64,000 nucleotides of DNA from an uncultured Faecalibacterium sp. (GCA_934525735.1 CAKSZM010000001.1:1-64000), one strand, 5' to 3'; numbered from the stretch's first letter, positions 44,575-53,773 are shown. Notes: generated by a model from the letters alone, not told the origin. Numbers and translations are program-made.

Positions 44575-45312
44575 ATGTGGATCTACCAGCAAAATTCGGA
44601 AACCGGACAGGCTTCTGTCCCGGATCCGGAAATAAAAGCCCTTGCGGTACAGAAAGATCATTCTGTGCCGGCTTTTGATAGAAAGCCGGCACATCCGCCC
44701 GGGCTTGCGGCCCCGCGGCGAAAACAAAAGTCCGCTGAGATGTCAGTGCTCTGGATTCCGGCCATTGCCGTTCTGTCCGGCGCTGCAGCCGCCGGAGTGA
44801 TCCGGGCGTTGTGCAGCGCCTTTCAGCTGGAATGGATGAACGTCTATCTGAATCTCTGGCTCAGCAGCTTTACGGCTCCGGACACACATGCCCTGAATCT
44901 TTTTGCTGCAGAGTATTTCACACTGGCCGGAGCGGCAACTTTTTTGCTTCTGTCCGGATTTTCGGCATTTGGACCGGTTATGATCTCGTTTTTCCTGATG
45001 TTATACGGTACAGGGAGCGGGCTGCTGATGCTTCAGCTTCTGGATGGGGCAAGCTTAACGGAAAAGCTGCTGGTGGTTCTGTTTACCGCATTTCCGTCGG
45101 CTGTTGCAACAGGCTGCTTATGCCTCCTTGCCTCCGCGGCAATGTGCGTGAGCGGAAGGATCCGGGAATACTCCTTCCGAAAAAACATTCCGGTGCAGGA
45201 CAGGCCGGACACAGGCGTTCTGGTGCGGCAGTACGCTTTTGTTCTTGTGCTGATCGTTCCTTTATGCGGTGCGGCTGCCGGAATGGCCTGTATCGAAAAT
45301 CGGTTTTTTTGA
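44575..45312 (+). CDS. Multi-pass membrane protein, possibly SpoIIM-like
   Basis: A 245-residue protein. A hydrophilic first 55 residues, then about five helices (56-78, 105-125, 128-152, 160-190, 220-240). The loop FLMLYGTGSGLLMLQLLDG between helices recalls the SpoIIM/DUF95 family, whose members have a conserved small-residue turn at that place. The similarity is weak and the assignment tentative. Ribosome site GGAAGGAG. Probably co-transcribed with the TIGR04086 gene, and followed within 75 bases by the radA promoter and start. Confidence 0.5.
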   Translation: MWIYQQNSETGQASVPDPEIKALAVQKDHSVPAFDRKPAHPPGLAAPRRKQKSAEMSVLWIPAIAVLSGAAAAGVIRALCSAFQLEWMNVYLNLWLSSFTAPDTHALNLFAAEYFTLAGAATFLLLSGFSAFGPVMISFFLMLYGTGSGLLMLQLLDGASLTEKLLVVLFTAFPSAVATGCLCLLASAAMCVSGRIREYSFRKNIPVQDRPDTGVLVRQYAFVLVLIVPLCGAAAGMACIENRFF

Positions 45313-45318
45313 TTTTTC

Positions 45319-45347
45319 TTGCAGAGCAGGGCATAGTATGCTACAAT
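45319..45347 (+). promoter_or_regulatory. radA promoter
   Basis: TTGCAG at 45319, 17 bases, TACAAT at 45342. Confidence 0.6.
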
Positions 45348-45384
45348 GAAGAAAATGTTTTATATGAAATAGCAGGAGAATTTC

Positions 45385-46797
45385 ATGAAAGAGCCAAAAC
45401 TGAAAACGGTATACGTGTGTTCCAACTGCGGAGAGACAAGTCCCCGCTGGATGGGCCGCTGCCCGAGCTGCGGCAGCTGGAACACCATGAACGAAGATGT
45501 GATCGCCGAGGCGCCGAAGGCGGGCACAGCAGCGGCACGGCAGGCCGCCGCAGCACGTCCGGAAGGCGTTACAACGCTGACAGCCAAACGCCTTTCTGAA
45601 ATCAGCACAACAGAGGAGAAAAGCCGCATCCTGACAGGGATCTCCGAGCTGGATCGTGTGCTGGGCGGCGGCATCGTGCTGGGCGGCGTTGTGCTTCTGA
45701 GCGGCGAGCCGGGCGTCGGCAAGTCCACGATGCTTCTGCAGCTGTGCGGCGCGATCTCCAACCAGCACAGTGTCCTTTATATCACGGGCGAAGAGTCGAT
45801 CCGGCAGGTGAAGCTGCGGGCGGCCCGCCTGAAAGTACCACAGGATAACATCTTCCTTGCCGCAGAAAACGATGTGGACGAGATCTGCGGCCTGATCGAA
45901 AAAGAGAAGCCGGATCTTGTTGTCATCGACTCTATCCAGACCATGCGGTGCATGGATATCTCTTCCTCATCCGGTACGGTCAGTCAGGTCAAGGAGAGCG
46001 CGGCGCGTCTGCTGGCAGTGGCCAAAAAGCAGGAGATCCCGATGTTCATCGTAGGTCATGTGAACAAGGACGGCGCCATTGCAGGTCCCAAGGTTATGGA
46101 GCATATCGTAGATACCGTGCTTTACTTTGAGGGCGACAAGATGCTGCCATACCGCATTCTGCGGGCAGCAAAAAACCGCTATGGTTCCACCAACGAGCTT
46201 GGCATGTTTGATATGACAGGGCAGGGCCTTGCAGAAATCGAAAATCCATCGCAGATGCTGCTGGAAGGCCGCCCACTGGGCGTTTCGGGCAACTGCGTGG
46301 CCTGTACCATCGAGGGCAGCCGCCCCATTCTGAGCGAAATTCAGGCATTGGCCACAAAAACAAATTTTCCTTCGCCGCGCCGCGCCTGCAGCGGCTATGA
46401 CTATAACCGCATGAATCTTCTGATCGCTGTGCTGGAAAAGCGGGCAGGCTATTTCTTCGGCAATCTGGATGTCTATATCAATATCGTGGGCGGAATCGCG
46501 CTTCGGGATACAGCCTGCGATCTCTCGGTCTGCCTGAGTATGGTTTCGTCGCTTCTGGACCGTCCGGTCAGTGATAAGCTGATTGCCATCGGCGAAGTCG
46601 GCCTCGGCGGCGAAGTGCGCAGCGTACCGAATCTGGAACAACGTCTGCATGAAGCAGAACGGATCGGATTTGAACGTGCTGTGATCCCGAAACACAGCAT
46701 GAATCACCTGAATCAGGCCGAATACCCGGGAATGCAGTTGATCGGAGCTGCTTATATCGGGGATGCCATCAATGCGCTGAAAGCCGACCGTTTATAA
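45385..46797 (+). CDS. radA: DNA repair protein RadA
   Basis: A 470-residue RadA/Sms. It has an N-terminal zinc finger (CSNCGE...CPSCGSWNT), a RecA-like core with Walker A GEPGVGKST (near residue 113), the RadA-specific KNRYGSTNELGMF motif and a C-terminal Lon-protease-like domain (from about residue 300). It promotes branch migration in recombination repair. Ribosome site AGGAG. A tyrosine recombinase gene follows 15 bases later. Confidence 0.96.
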   Translation: MKEPKLKTVYVCSNCGETSPRWMGRCPSCGSWNTMNEDVIAEAPKAGTAAARQAAAARPEGVTTLTAKRLSEISTTEEKSRILTGISELDRVLGGGIVLGGVVLLSGEPGVGKSTMLLQLCGAISNQHSVLYITGEESIRQVKLRAARLKVPQDNIFLAAENDVDEICGLIEKEKPDLVVIDSIQTMRCMDISSSSGTVSQVKESAARLLAVAKKQEIPMFIVGHVNKDGAIAGPKVMEHIVDTVLYFEGDKMLPYRILRAAKNRYGSTNELGMFDMTGQGLAEIENPSQMLLEGRPLGVSGNCVACTIEGSRPILSEIQALATKTNFPSPRRACSGYDYNRMNLLIAVLEKRAGYFFGNLDVYINIVGGIALRDTACDLSVCLSMVSSLLDRPVSDKLIAIGEVGLGGEVRSVPNLEQRLHEAERIGFERAVIPKHSMNHLNQAEYPGMQLIGAAYIGDAINALKADRL

Positions 46798-46812
46798 TTA
46801 TAACGAGGAATT

Positions 46813-48039
46813 ATGTCGATTTATCTGGATGAAAAAAATCCGGGCAAGCATAAGCCATTTGATGATGCTTCGCCGGATATTGTAGCCTATGTGCGCTATC
46901 TGGAGGTGATCGCAGGCAAAAGCGCGAACACCGCATTCAGCTATTACTGCGACCTGCGCGGGTTCAGCCGTTTTATGAAGCGCCGCCGCGGTCTTGTGCC
47001 GGAGGACTGTGAACTGAAGGATATTGACCCGAAAGGGCTGGATACTGCATTCTGGGCCGGCGTAAGCAAAGAAGATATCTACGAATATCTGTATTTTCTG
47101 AACCGGGAATGCGGCAACAAAAAGTCTTCGACTGCCCGGCGGCTGGCCAGCCTTCACGGCTTTTATGATTATCTCGTTAATCAGGTCAACAAGCTTGAGA
47201 CCGACCCGACTGCGGCGATCCATCCGCCCAAGCAAGATAAAGTCCTGCCGAAATATCTGACGGCAGAGCAATCCATGGATCTTCTGGAAAGTACGCAGAC
47301 CCAGAGCGATTTCCCGGAGCGGGACTATTGCATGGTCGTGCTGTTCCTGAACTGCGGGATGCGTCTTGCGGAACTGGTCGGCATGGATCTGGAAGATATT
47401 GACCTCGAAAACCGGCAGATCCGTCTGTTCGGCAAGGGCCACAAGGAACGCATGGTTTATTTAAATGATGCCTGTGTGGATGCACTGCAGCTTTATCTGA
47501 AAAAGCGGAACACGATCGAGGGGCTTCTTCCGCAGGAAAAAGCGGTGTTCATCACCCGGCGGCGCAAGGAGCGCATCTCAAACCGGCGTGTGGAGCAGCT
47601 TGTGACAGGGGCAATGAAGGCTGCAGGATTGAAGGGCTTTTCCACCCATAAGCTCCGCCATACAGCGGCAACGCTGATGTATCAGACCGGAAATGTAGAC
47701 ATTCTGACCCTCAAACAGCTTCTGGGACACAGCAATGTGTCGACGACACAAATCTATACACATCTGCAGGAATTTCAGGTGCGAACTGCAATTGAAGAAA
47801 ACCCGCTCGGCAAAGTTGTCTTTAAAAAAGCAAGCTTGGATACAACAGAGCGAAAAGCAGGGGAGAATGTCATCGAAAACGCAGCGGAAGCAGAAGAACC
47901 AGACGAAGTATCACCAAAATCTTCTCCGATGGAGCCTTTGAAAGGCTCTGCCGGCACTGGTTTTGGGTTACAACTCGATCAGGACGAACTGCCGGTCCGT
48001 GAATCCACACCTGACGGGCAGCAAGATAAACAGAAATGA
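46813..48039 (+). CDS. XerC-like tyrosine recombinase with an acidic C-terminal tail
   Basis: A 408-residue recombinase. A SAM-like core-binding domain (about residues 20-120), then the catalytic domain with Arg184 (NCGMRLAELVG), Lys in GKGHKERMV, His-Arg in THKLRHTAA, the second His in LLGHSNVSTTQIYTH and the nucleophile Tyr315. Typical XerC ends soon after the tyrosine helix; here an extra 75 or so residues rich in Glu, Pro and Ser follow. With no prophage nearby, it is more likely the chromosome dimer-resolution or a housekeeping recombinase than an integrase. Begins 15 bases after radA. Confidence 0.88.
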   Translation: MSIYLDEKNPGKHKPFDDASPDIVAYVRYLEVIAGKSANTAFSYYCDLRGFSRFMKRRRGLVPEDCELKDIDPKGLDTAFWAGVSKEDIYEYLYFLNRECGNKKSSTARRLASLHGFYDYLVNQVNKLETDPTAAIHPPKQDKVLPKYLTAEQSMDLLESTQTQSDFPERDYCMVVLFLNCGMRLAELVGMDLEDIDLENRQIRLFGKGHKERMVYLNDACVDALQLYLKKRNTIEGLLPQEKAVFITRRRKERISNRRVEQLVTGAMKAAGLKGFSTHKLRHTAATLMYQTGNVDILTLKQLLGHSNVSTTQIYTHLQEFQVRTAIEENPLGKVVFKKASLDTTERKAGENVIENAAEAEEPDEVSPKSSPMEPLKGSAGTGFGLQLDQDELPVRESTPDGQQDKQK

Positions 48040-48072
48040 ATACCAGGCTTCCTGAGAGCAATTGATGAGATC

Positions 48073-48125
48073 CAGCGCCTGACCGTGACCGCTGTAAAGC
48101 TAGCGAACGGTCAGGCGCTTTTTAA
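48073..48125 (+). terminator. Terminator after the recombinase gene
   Basis: AGCGCCTGACCGT pairs with ACGGTCAGGCGCT, followed by TTTTAAA. Confidence 0.9.
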
Positions 48126-48279
48126 ATTGCAATGAAGGATTGCGGAGCTGATGTTCGAAGATGTCCGAAGCAATCTGCTTTGCGGATGTTTCTGAAAGCC
48201 GAAACGTTTGATTTGAAGAAATTATCAATCAAACAATTCAAAACCCGTGCAGCAAAGGCCGCATGGACCGAGGTGGTTA

Positions 48280-48322
48280 AAAAAGCCCGAAAAGACAGAA
48301 ACCCGGGAAAACGGGCTTTTTC
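48280..48322 (+). terminator. Terminator in the 48.1-48.5 kb gap
   Basis: AAAAAGCCCG pairs with CGGGCTTTTT. No clear gene upstream, so it may belong to an unannotated transcript or a decayed gene. Confidence 0.75.
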
Positions 48323-48370
48323 TCTTCCCTATATTTCATATAACGTGCATTATACGAAAAGTACATTATC

Positions 48371-48419
48371 AAAAAAATAAGGTCTCCTCCCTCGCGGATT
48401 GTGAGTTCAGAAACCTTAT
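48371..48419 (-). terminator. Terminator of the amidase gene
   Basis: On the minus strand ATAAGGTTTCT pairs (two G-U) with AGGAGACCTTAT, followed by TTTTTTT. Confidence 0.75.
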
Positions 48420-48517
48420 CTTTCCGATATTACAGCTGGATCGCATTTGATCCAAATTTGATCTTTCCTACTGTTTCTTCCCTTTTGCAGATGCTATGGA
48501 AATGCCAGACCGACACA

Positions 48518-49363
48518 TTATTCATCCAGTGGCTGCGTTCCAAAATATTCACAGATTGCTTCGTAATAAACCCGCGCAGCTTTTTTGCAGCCTTCATCGC
48601 TGCCGAAATTTGCAACATCCGCCTCACTGGTCACAAAGCACTGCTCTGCCAGCACTGCCGGACAATCTGAATCTTCCAGAATCGTAAAGCTGCGTTCTTG
48701 GCGTACTTCCGTATGAGTACTTTCCACCAGCTGTTTCTGATCGTTTTCCAGATAATAAATGTAACGCACTCCTCCGCGTCCGCGAAGCTTAGCACCGGCC
48801 TCTTGCATTCTGCCGGCCAGCAGCTGCGCAAAGTAAAAACTCTCGTTGTGCCATGTCCGCCCCGGGACAGTCGGATAACATTCAAATCCGGAGGCTGTGG
48901 AGCCGTTAGCAGCAGAGTTGCCATGGATGGAAAGCAGCAGCTGCGGAGACTGCTCTCTGGCTTTTGCAGCGCGCTGTGCCGGTGTTGCAGTCTCATCGTA
49001 GCTTTCTCTTGTCCGGAGCGGAATGTAATGGGAATCTTTTTCAAGCAGCTCCAATAAAGCGGAAGCGGTGGCCGCAGTGAGGTCTTTTTCTTCCACGATT
49101 CCTCTTGCCCCCGGATCTGTTCCGCCATGTCCTGCATCGACCATCACCCGGTAAGGCGGATCTCCAACCTGCGGGCGGAATTCCTGCCCGGGAATGCTTT
49201 CTGCCGGCTGATATGTCTGCAGTCTGAGCGCTTCCTGCCAGAGCAGAAGTCCGAACCAGACAAGAACAGCACAGAATGCCAGAATCACAACATTCCGGAA
49301 CATGCGGGTTATATCTTTTCCCTTTTTTCGCCTGTGTGATAATTTGCGGCAATGTTTTGCCAT
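48518..49363 (-). CDS. N-acetylmuramoyl-L-alanine amidase (Amidase_3, CwlD-like)
   Basis: A 281-residue cell-wall hydrolase. An N-terminal signal anchor (about residues 22-44) precedes an Amidase_3 zinc domain (VMVDAGHGGTDPGARG, EKDLTAATA, LSIHGNSAANG, and AVLAEQCFVT with the catalytic glutamate). It cleaves the amide between MurNAc and the stem peptide. CwlD homologues act on spore cortex, but similar single-domain enzymes exist in non-sporulating relatives. ATG at 49363 after GGGAAG; GTG at 49372 is an alternative. Confidence 0.88.
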   Translation of the reverse strand: MAKHCRKLSHRRKKGKDITRMFRNVVILAFCAVLVWFGLLLWQEALRLQTYQPAESIPGQEFRPQVGDPPYRVMVDAGHGGTDPGARGIVEEKDLTAATASALLELLEKDSHYIPLRTRESYDETATPAQRAAKAREQSPQLLLSIHGNSAANGSTASGFECYPTVPGRTWHNESFYFAQLLAGRMQEAGAKLRGRGGVRYIYYLENDQKQLVESTHTEVRQERSFTILEDSDCPAVLAEQCFVTSEADVANFGSDEGCKKAARVYYEAICEYFGTQPLDE

Positions 49364-49480
49364 AGGCAGCACTTCCCTGTTTTATCGATAAACTTCTCTT
49401 TCGGAATATGATGGATCTTTTCTGTTTCCTGCAAAAGCAGAAAAAGCTGCCCGGACAGATCCAGACAGCTTTGGGTCAGT

Positions 49481-51892
49481 TTATTTCAGTTCGACCACCG
49501 TCACACCGCTTTCGCCTTCGCCGTAACGGCCCAGACGGAAACTCTTGACCATCCGGTTTCCGCGCAGATGCTTGTGGATCGCGGTGCGCAGTGCACCGGT
49601 ACCATTGCCATGGATCAGATAGACGACCGTCTGTCCGTTCAGGATGGCACGATCGATAAAGGAATCGACCTCCGACAGTGCTTCGTCCACCGTCAGGCCA
49701 AGCAAGTTGCACTCCATTTTTGCAGAGCGCTGCACCCGCTCTACCCTGCCGTTTGGACGGTTTGCATCGCCGGTCAGGCGGGAATAACGCTGCTGTGCCT
49801 TCGTCTGAGGCTTCTTCTCCTTGACAAGCTTTTCCGGCTGCTTCAGCCCCTTGAGAGGGACCTTGGTCTTGATAATACCGGCCCGCACCAGAACATCGCC
49901 GTTTTTATCCGGCAGTGCCAGTACCGTTGCCAGCTGATCCAGCTCGGCGATACAGACCTCCTGCCCTACCCGGACTTCTTTCAGCGGCACAAATTCCTTG
50001 ACCGGATTGTGCACGACTTCGGTGCCGATAAAGAGTTTCTCAGACTCCTTTTTTGCGATCTCGCGGGCGCGCTGTGCCTTTTGCTGCGTGCTCATGCGCT
50101 CATCCTTCTGCAGCTGACGCAGTTCATCAGTCAATGCATAGGCCTGGCTTTCCACCTGCTGCGCCAGTGCGCGGGCTTTGGCACGGGCTGCTTCCAGTTC
50201 GTTTTCGCCCTGTCGGATCAGTTCATCCCGCTTTTTCTGTGCAGCTTCCAGCTGGTGAGATGCCTCATTCTTCAGCTCTTCCACTTCGTTCTGGCTCTCT
50301 TTGAGCTGCAGTTTCAGATCGTCTAGCTGGCCGAGAACAGCGTCCAGACGCTTGTCTTCAGCCGAAAGATGTTGCTGGGCGGCTTCAATGACCCGTTCCG
50401 GGATGCCGAGCTTTTCGCTGATAAGGAACGCATTGGATTTGCCCGGCACGCCGACGCTCAATTTATAGGTCGGACGCAGCGTTTCCAGATCAAATTCGCA
50501 GCTTGCGTTGACCACGCCCTTCGTCTCCAGAGCAAATACCTTCAGCTCTGCATAATGGGTGGTTGCCATGAGAAGTACACCGCGTCGGCGCAGTTCTTCA
50601 ATAATCGCTACCGCCAGCGCAGCGCCCTCGGCGGGGTCAGTGCCCGCTCCAAGCTCGTCCAGCAGGACAAGAGTATGGGGCATGGCCAGCTCCAAAATGC
50701 CGGTGATCTTTTTCATGTGGCCGGAGAATGTGGACAGGCTCTGTTCAATGCTCTGTTCGTCGCCGATATCCACAAGAAACTCATCAAAGACGCAGATCTC
50801 GCTGCGCTCGTCAGCCGGGATCAGAAAACCGCACTGTGCCATGGCGCACAGAAGACCGGCAGTTTTCAGTGTGACTGTCTTGCCGCCGGTATTGGGACCG
50901 GTAATGATCAGCGAATCGTATTCTCTGCCCAGTGCAATGTCCACCGGGACGCACTTTTTCGGGTCGATGAGGGGGTGCCGCGCCCGGATGAGTGAGAAGG
51001 AATCGTCCGTGCGGACGGCAGGCTTGAACGCCTTGAGGTCCAATGCAAGCCGTGCCTTTGCCAGCAGGACATCGATCTCCAGCATGGCCTTATAGCTGTA
51101 CTGGAACTGCGGCTCAATGGCAGCAACCTGTGCGGTAAAGGCCACAAGGATGCGTTCGATCTCCTGCGCTTCCTGTGCGCGGTACTGCAGGATGCGGGCA
51201 TTTGCCTCCACCACAGCCTGCGGCTCCACAAATACCGTTGCGCCGGTGGACGAAACATCGTGGATGATGCCGCTCACTTCACCGCGGTATTCGCTCTTGA
51301 CCGGCACAACATACCGGCCGTTGCGCATGGAAACGACACTTTCCTGCAGATATTTGGAAGTGTCCATATTGCGGACCATGCTTTCCAGCCGGTCGCGGAT
51401 GCTGTTTTCGGTCGCACGGATCTTCTTGCGCAGATCGTTCAGCGTGTAAGAAGCCGTATCAGCCATGGCATCCGGCGCGAGGATCGCGCTGGAGATCTGC
51501 TGTTCCAGCCCCGGCTGCGGTGCCAATGCATAAAACAGGTCATCAGTCGGAAGCGCATCATGTTCCGATGCACCATACCAGCTGGTCAGGTTCTGGAAAT
51601 TGCGCAGAGCACCGGCCACCATCAGCAGTTCGCCCATGGACAGCACACCGCCCTTGACGGCGCGGGTCACAAGCTGGCTGACGCCCTCCACTCCGCCGAA
51701 CCGGGGTGAACCGTTCTTGATGAGTAAAGTATTGATGGCATCGGTCTGCTCCAGTGCATAGCGCACTTCGTCCGGATCGCTCTGCGGCTCAATCGCCAGC
51801 AGATTTTCGCGGGCTTCCTTACACACGCAGCCCTCTGCAGCACGGGCAATGATCTTGTCCAGTTCCAGCGTTTTTAAGTAACTTTGTTCCAT
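49481..51892 (-). CDS. mutS2: MutS2 with a divergent Smr domain
   Basis: An 803-residue MutS2. It has MutS core and lever domains, Walker A GPNTGGKTVTLK (near residue 340), Walker B in TLVLLDELGAGTDP, a coiled-coil region (about residues 515-620) and a C-terminal Smr domain. The Smr HGxGTGALR motif is present (IHGNGTGALR), but the LDLRG motif has become CNLLG. MutS2 suppresses recombination and acts in ribosome-collision rescue in B. subtilis. Start after AAAGGATATCT. Fifteen bases separate it from recO upstream. Confidence 0.94.
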   Translation of the reverse strand: MEQSYLKTLELDKIIARAAEGCVCKEARENLLAIEPQSDPDEVRYALEQTDAINTLLIKNGSPRFGGVEGVSQLVTRAVKGGVLSMGELLMVAGALRNFQNLTSWYGASEHDALPTDDLFYALAPQPGLEQQISSAILAPDAMADTASYTLNDLRKKIRATENSIRDRLESMVRNMDTSKYLQESVVSMRNGRYVVPVKSEYRGEVSGIIHDVSSTGATVFVEPQAVVEANARILQYRAQEAQEIERILVAFTAQVAAIEPQFQYSYKAMLEIDVLLAKARLALDLKAFKPAVRTDDSFSLIRARHPLIDPKKCVPVDIALGREYDSLIITGPNTGGKTVTLKTAGLLCAMAQCGFLIPADERSEICVFDEFLVDIGDEQSIEQSLSTFSGHMKKITGILELAMPHTLVLLDELGAGTDPAEGAALAVAIIEELRRRGVLLMATTHYAELKVFALETKGVVNASCEFDLETLRPTYKLSVGVPGKSNAFLISEKLGIPERVIEAAQQHLSAEDKRLDAVLGQLDDLKLQLKESQNEVEELKNEASHQLEAAQKKRDELIRQGENELEAARAKARALAQQVESQAYALTDELRQLQKDERMSTQQKAQRAREIAKKESEKLFIGTEVVHNPVKEFVPLKEVRVGQEVCIAELDQLATVLALPDKNGDVLVRAGIIKTKVPLKGLKQPEKLVKEKKPQTKAQQRYSRLTGDANRPNGRVERVQRSAKMECNLLGLTVDEALSEVDSFIDRAILNGQTVVYLIHGNGTGALRTAIHKHLRGNRMVKSFRLGRYGEGESGVTVVELK

Positions 51893-51906
51893 AGATATCC
51901 TTTTGA

Positions 51907-52653
51907 TCAGGGCAGCACGGATTTTAAAAAATCATAGCTTTTCAGCGGCTTATCCAGATGCACCAGTGCATACTGCTCTGCCGCAGCGGAAAGCTTTTCA
52001 AGGCTGCCCAATGAGATTTTGAATGAGAAGATTTTTTTGTCGTCCACAAGGCAGATATGCCGGAGTGCATACAGCGCGCCCTGATCCAGATTGCAGCGCT
52101 TGCCCGCCTTCGCAGCGCAGTCGGCGCAGAGCAAATGCCCTTCCTGCGCGTCCAGATAGAAGGCTTCCCCATCATAGGCGCTGCAGTCGCGGCAGCAGAC
52201 GATCTGCGGCATAAAGCCGCATTCGCTCATGGTCCGCAGTTCGAACACCGCTTTGACGACCCGGAGATCGGCTTTGTTCTCACTGATCATGTACAGGCAG
52301 TTCAGCAAAAGCCGCAGCTCCCGCCCGGCTTCTTCCCCCGTAGGGGAAAGCGCTGCCGCCATCTCAGCCAGATACATAGCAAGGCTTGTGGCTTCGATGG
52401 AACGTGAAATGCCGTGAAAAACATTCTTTACAGACGCTTCCCGCACGGTGTACATGTTCCGGCCTGGGACAAGAACAAATTCGGAGTAGCAAAACAGCCC
52501 GCAGGCACTGAACAGCCTGCTTTTCAGCCTCAGGCTGCTCTGTGCGGAAGCAGAGATGACCCCAAGTTCCGGTGTCAGGATCGTCAGGATGCGATCCGAC
52601 TCTTTATAGCGGGTCTCTTTCAGGACAAGCCCCGGCGTCACAAAGGTTTCCAT
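51907..52653 (-). CDS. recO: DNA repair protein RecO
   Basis: A 248-residue RecO. It has an N-terminal OB fold (ETFVTPGLVLKETRYKESDRILTILTPELGVISASAQS), a helical middle, and a zinc finger CCRDCSAYDGEAFYLDAQ.GHLLCADC near residue 155. It loads RecA onto single-stranded DNA with RecR. The ATG at 52653 follows CAGGAG and lies inside the upstream yqzL-like frame, which overlaps it by 50 bases. Next gene downstream is mutS2. Confidence 0.93.
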   Translation of the reverse strand: METFVTPGLVLKETRYKESDRILTILTPELGVISASAQSSLRLKSRLFSACGLFCYSEFVLVPGRNMYTVREASVKNVFHGISRSIEATSLAMYLAEMAAALSPTGEEAGRELRLLLNCLYMISENKADLRVVKAVFELRTMSECGFMPQIVCCRDCSAYDGEAFYLDAQEGHLLCADCAAKAGKRCNLDQGALYALRHICLVDDKKIFSFKISLGSLEKLSAAAEQYALVHLDKPLKSYDFLKSVLP

Positions 52654-52765
52654 TGTCTGTTTCTCCTGCTGAAGATTCCGGCTGCTGTGCCTGCTGTTTG
52701 TAGTCGATATAACGCAGAATATTCCCTGTTTCAGCAAACGCATTCCATGTTTCCTGCGGTTTCAT
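52604..52765 (-). CDS. yqzL: YqzL-like small protein overlapping recO
   Basis: A 53-residue protein in a different frame from recO, easily missed by automatic length cut-offs. It begins MKPQETWNAFAETGNILRYIDYK, the T-W-x-x-F-x-x-T-G-x-x-x-x-Y pattern of B. subtilis YqzL, which also lies between recO and era. GAGGTG is spaced before the ATG at 52765. The C-terminal half is read from the recO start region. Function unknown. Confidence 0.7.
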   Translation of the reverse strand: MKPQETWNAFAETGNILRYIDYKQQAQQPESSAGETDNGNLCDAGACPERDPL

Positions 52766-52837
52766 CGAAGCAGCACCTCTTTTCGGCTTTAGTATCCGAT
52801 GAGTGCCGCCGGATCATACAAGGAAACTCTGCCCTGC

Positions 52838-53773
52838 TTACTTGCCCGGGTTCTGTTTGAAACCGAAGTTATTCAGCATGAATTCGTTGTCGCGCCAATC
52901 CGATTTCACCTTGACCCAGCACTGCAGGTTGACGCGGCAGCCCAGAAATTCCTCGCAGTCGGCACGGGCCGCGCTGGCGATCTTCTTGAGCATCGCACCG
53001 CCCTTGCCGATGACCATGCCCTTATGGCTTTCCCGCTCGCAGTAAATGTTTACGTCAATGTCGATCAGATCTGTGCCGGGGCGCTCCTTGAAGCGCTCCA
53101 CCACAACGGCAATGCCATGCGGGATCTCATCGCGCATAAAAAGCAAAGCCTTCTCACGGATGACTTCCGCTACCAGCTCTTTTTCCGGCATGTCCGTATA
53201 GGCATCGTCATCGAAGTAATGCGGGCCTTCCACAGCATAGCGGCTCAATGCGTCAAACAGCACATCGCAGCCGTTGTTGTCGCGGACGCTGATGGTGTAG
53301 ATATCGTCAAAAACACCCAGTGCCTTCAGCTCTTCTTTCCGGGCTTCCAGATCGGAAGGCTCCCTGACAAGGTCGGTTTTATTGATGACTGCGATGGCCG
53401 GGCCGCCGCTGCTGCGGAGCATATCGACCAGCACCATTTCCGATTCGTTCAAAGCACCATACGGCTCGAACAGCATCATGGAAACGTCCACATCTGCAAT
53501 GGAGTCGCTGGCAGTTTTGTCCATCCGTTTGCCCAGCTTATTGCGAGCCTTGTGCACACCGGGGGTGTCCAGCAGCACATACTGCAGCGGGCCGCGGGTA
53601 ATGACACCGGTAATGCGGGTACGGGTCGTCTGCGGTTTCGAAGTGACGATTGCCACTTTTTCGCCCACCAGCAGATTTGTCAGGCTGGATTTGCCCACAT
53701 TGGGGCGGCCGATCACGGCAACAAAAACGGAAGAGGTATCATAGTGCCCCTGAATAGGCGTAGCGTTACTCAA
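52838..53773 (-). CDS. era: GTPase Era
   Basis: A 311-residue Era. It has G1 GRPNVGKSSL, G3 LLDTPGV, G4 INKTD and a C-terminal KH domain with GMVIGKGGAMLKKI. It binds 16S rRNA and guides 30S assembly. The start is probably the TTG at 53773, which has AGGAG six bases upstream; the in-frame GTG at 53812 has no ribosome site. Next gene is ybeY, in the standard Firmicute order. Confidence 0.95.
   Translation of the reverse strand: MSNATPIQGHYDTSSVFVAVIGRPNVGKSSLTNLLVGEKVAIVTSKPQTTRTRITGVITRGPLQYVLLDTPGVHKARNKLGKRMDKTASDSIADVDVSMMLFEPYGALNESEMVLVDMLRSSGGPAIAVINKTDLVREPSDLEARKEELKALGVFDDIYTISVRDNNGCDVLFDALSRYAVEGPHYFDDDAYTDMPEKELVAEVIREKALLFMRDEIPHGIAVVVERFKERPGTDLIDIDVNIYCERESHKGMVIGKGGAMLKKIASAARADCEEFLGCRVNLQCWVKVKSDWRDNEFMLNNFGFKQNPGK

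Larger units (their letters stand above)
48126..48517. other. Non-coding gap holding two further terminators
   Basis: Between the recombinase and the amidase gene nothing convincing is coded. A short plus-strand frame (48132-48380) runs through a terminator (48280-48322) and lacks a ribosome site. The right part holds the minus-strand terminator of the amidase gene. A LSIKQFKTRAAKAAW-like stretch inside the frame could be the eroded end of a lost gene. Confidence 0.5.

Noticed and set aside
48132-48380. Open reading frame of 82 codons
   Set aside because: No ribosome site, reads through a strong terminator hairpin, composition unlike neighbours.
46813-48520. Integrase and attachment site of a mobile element
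   Set aside because: The recombinase is beside radA with no phage or conjugation genes, no tRNA target and no direct repeats seen.
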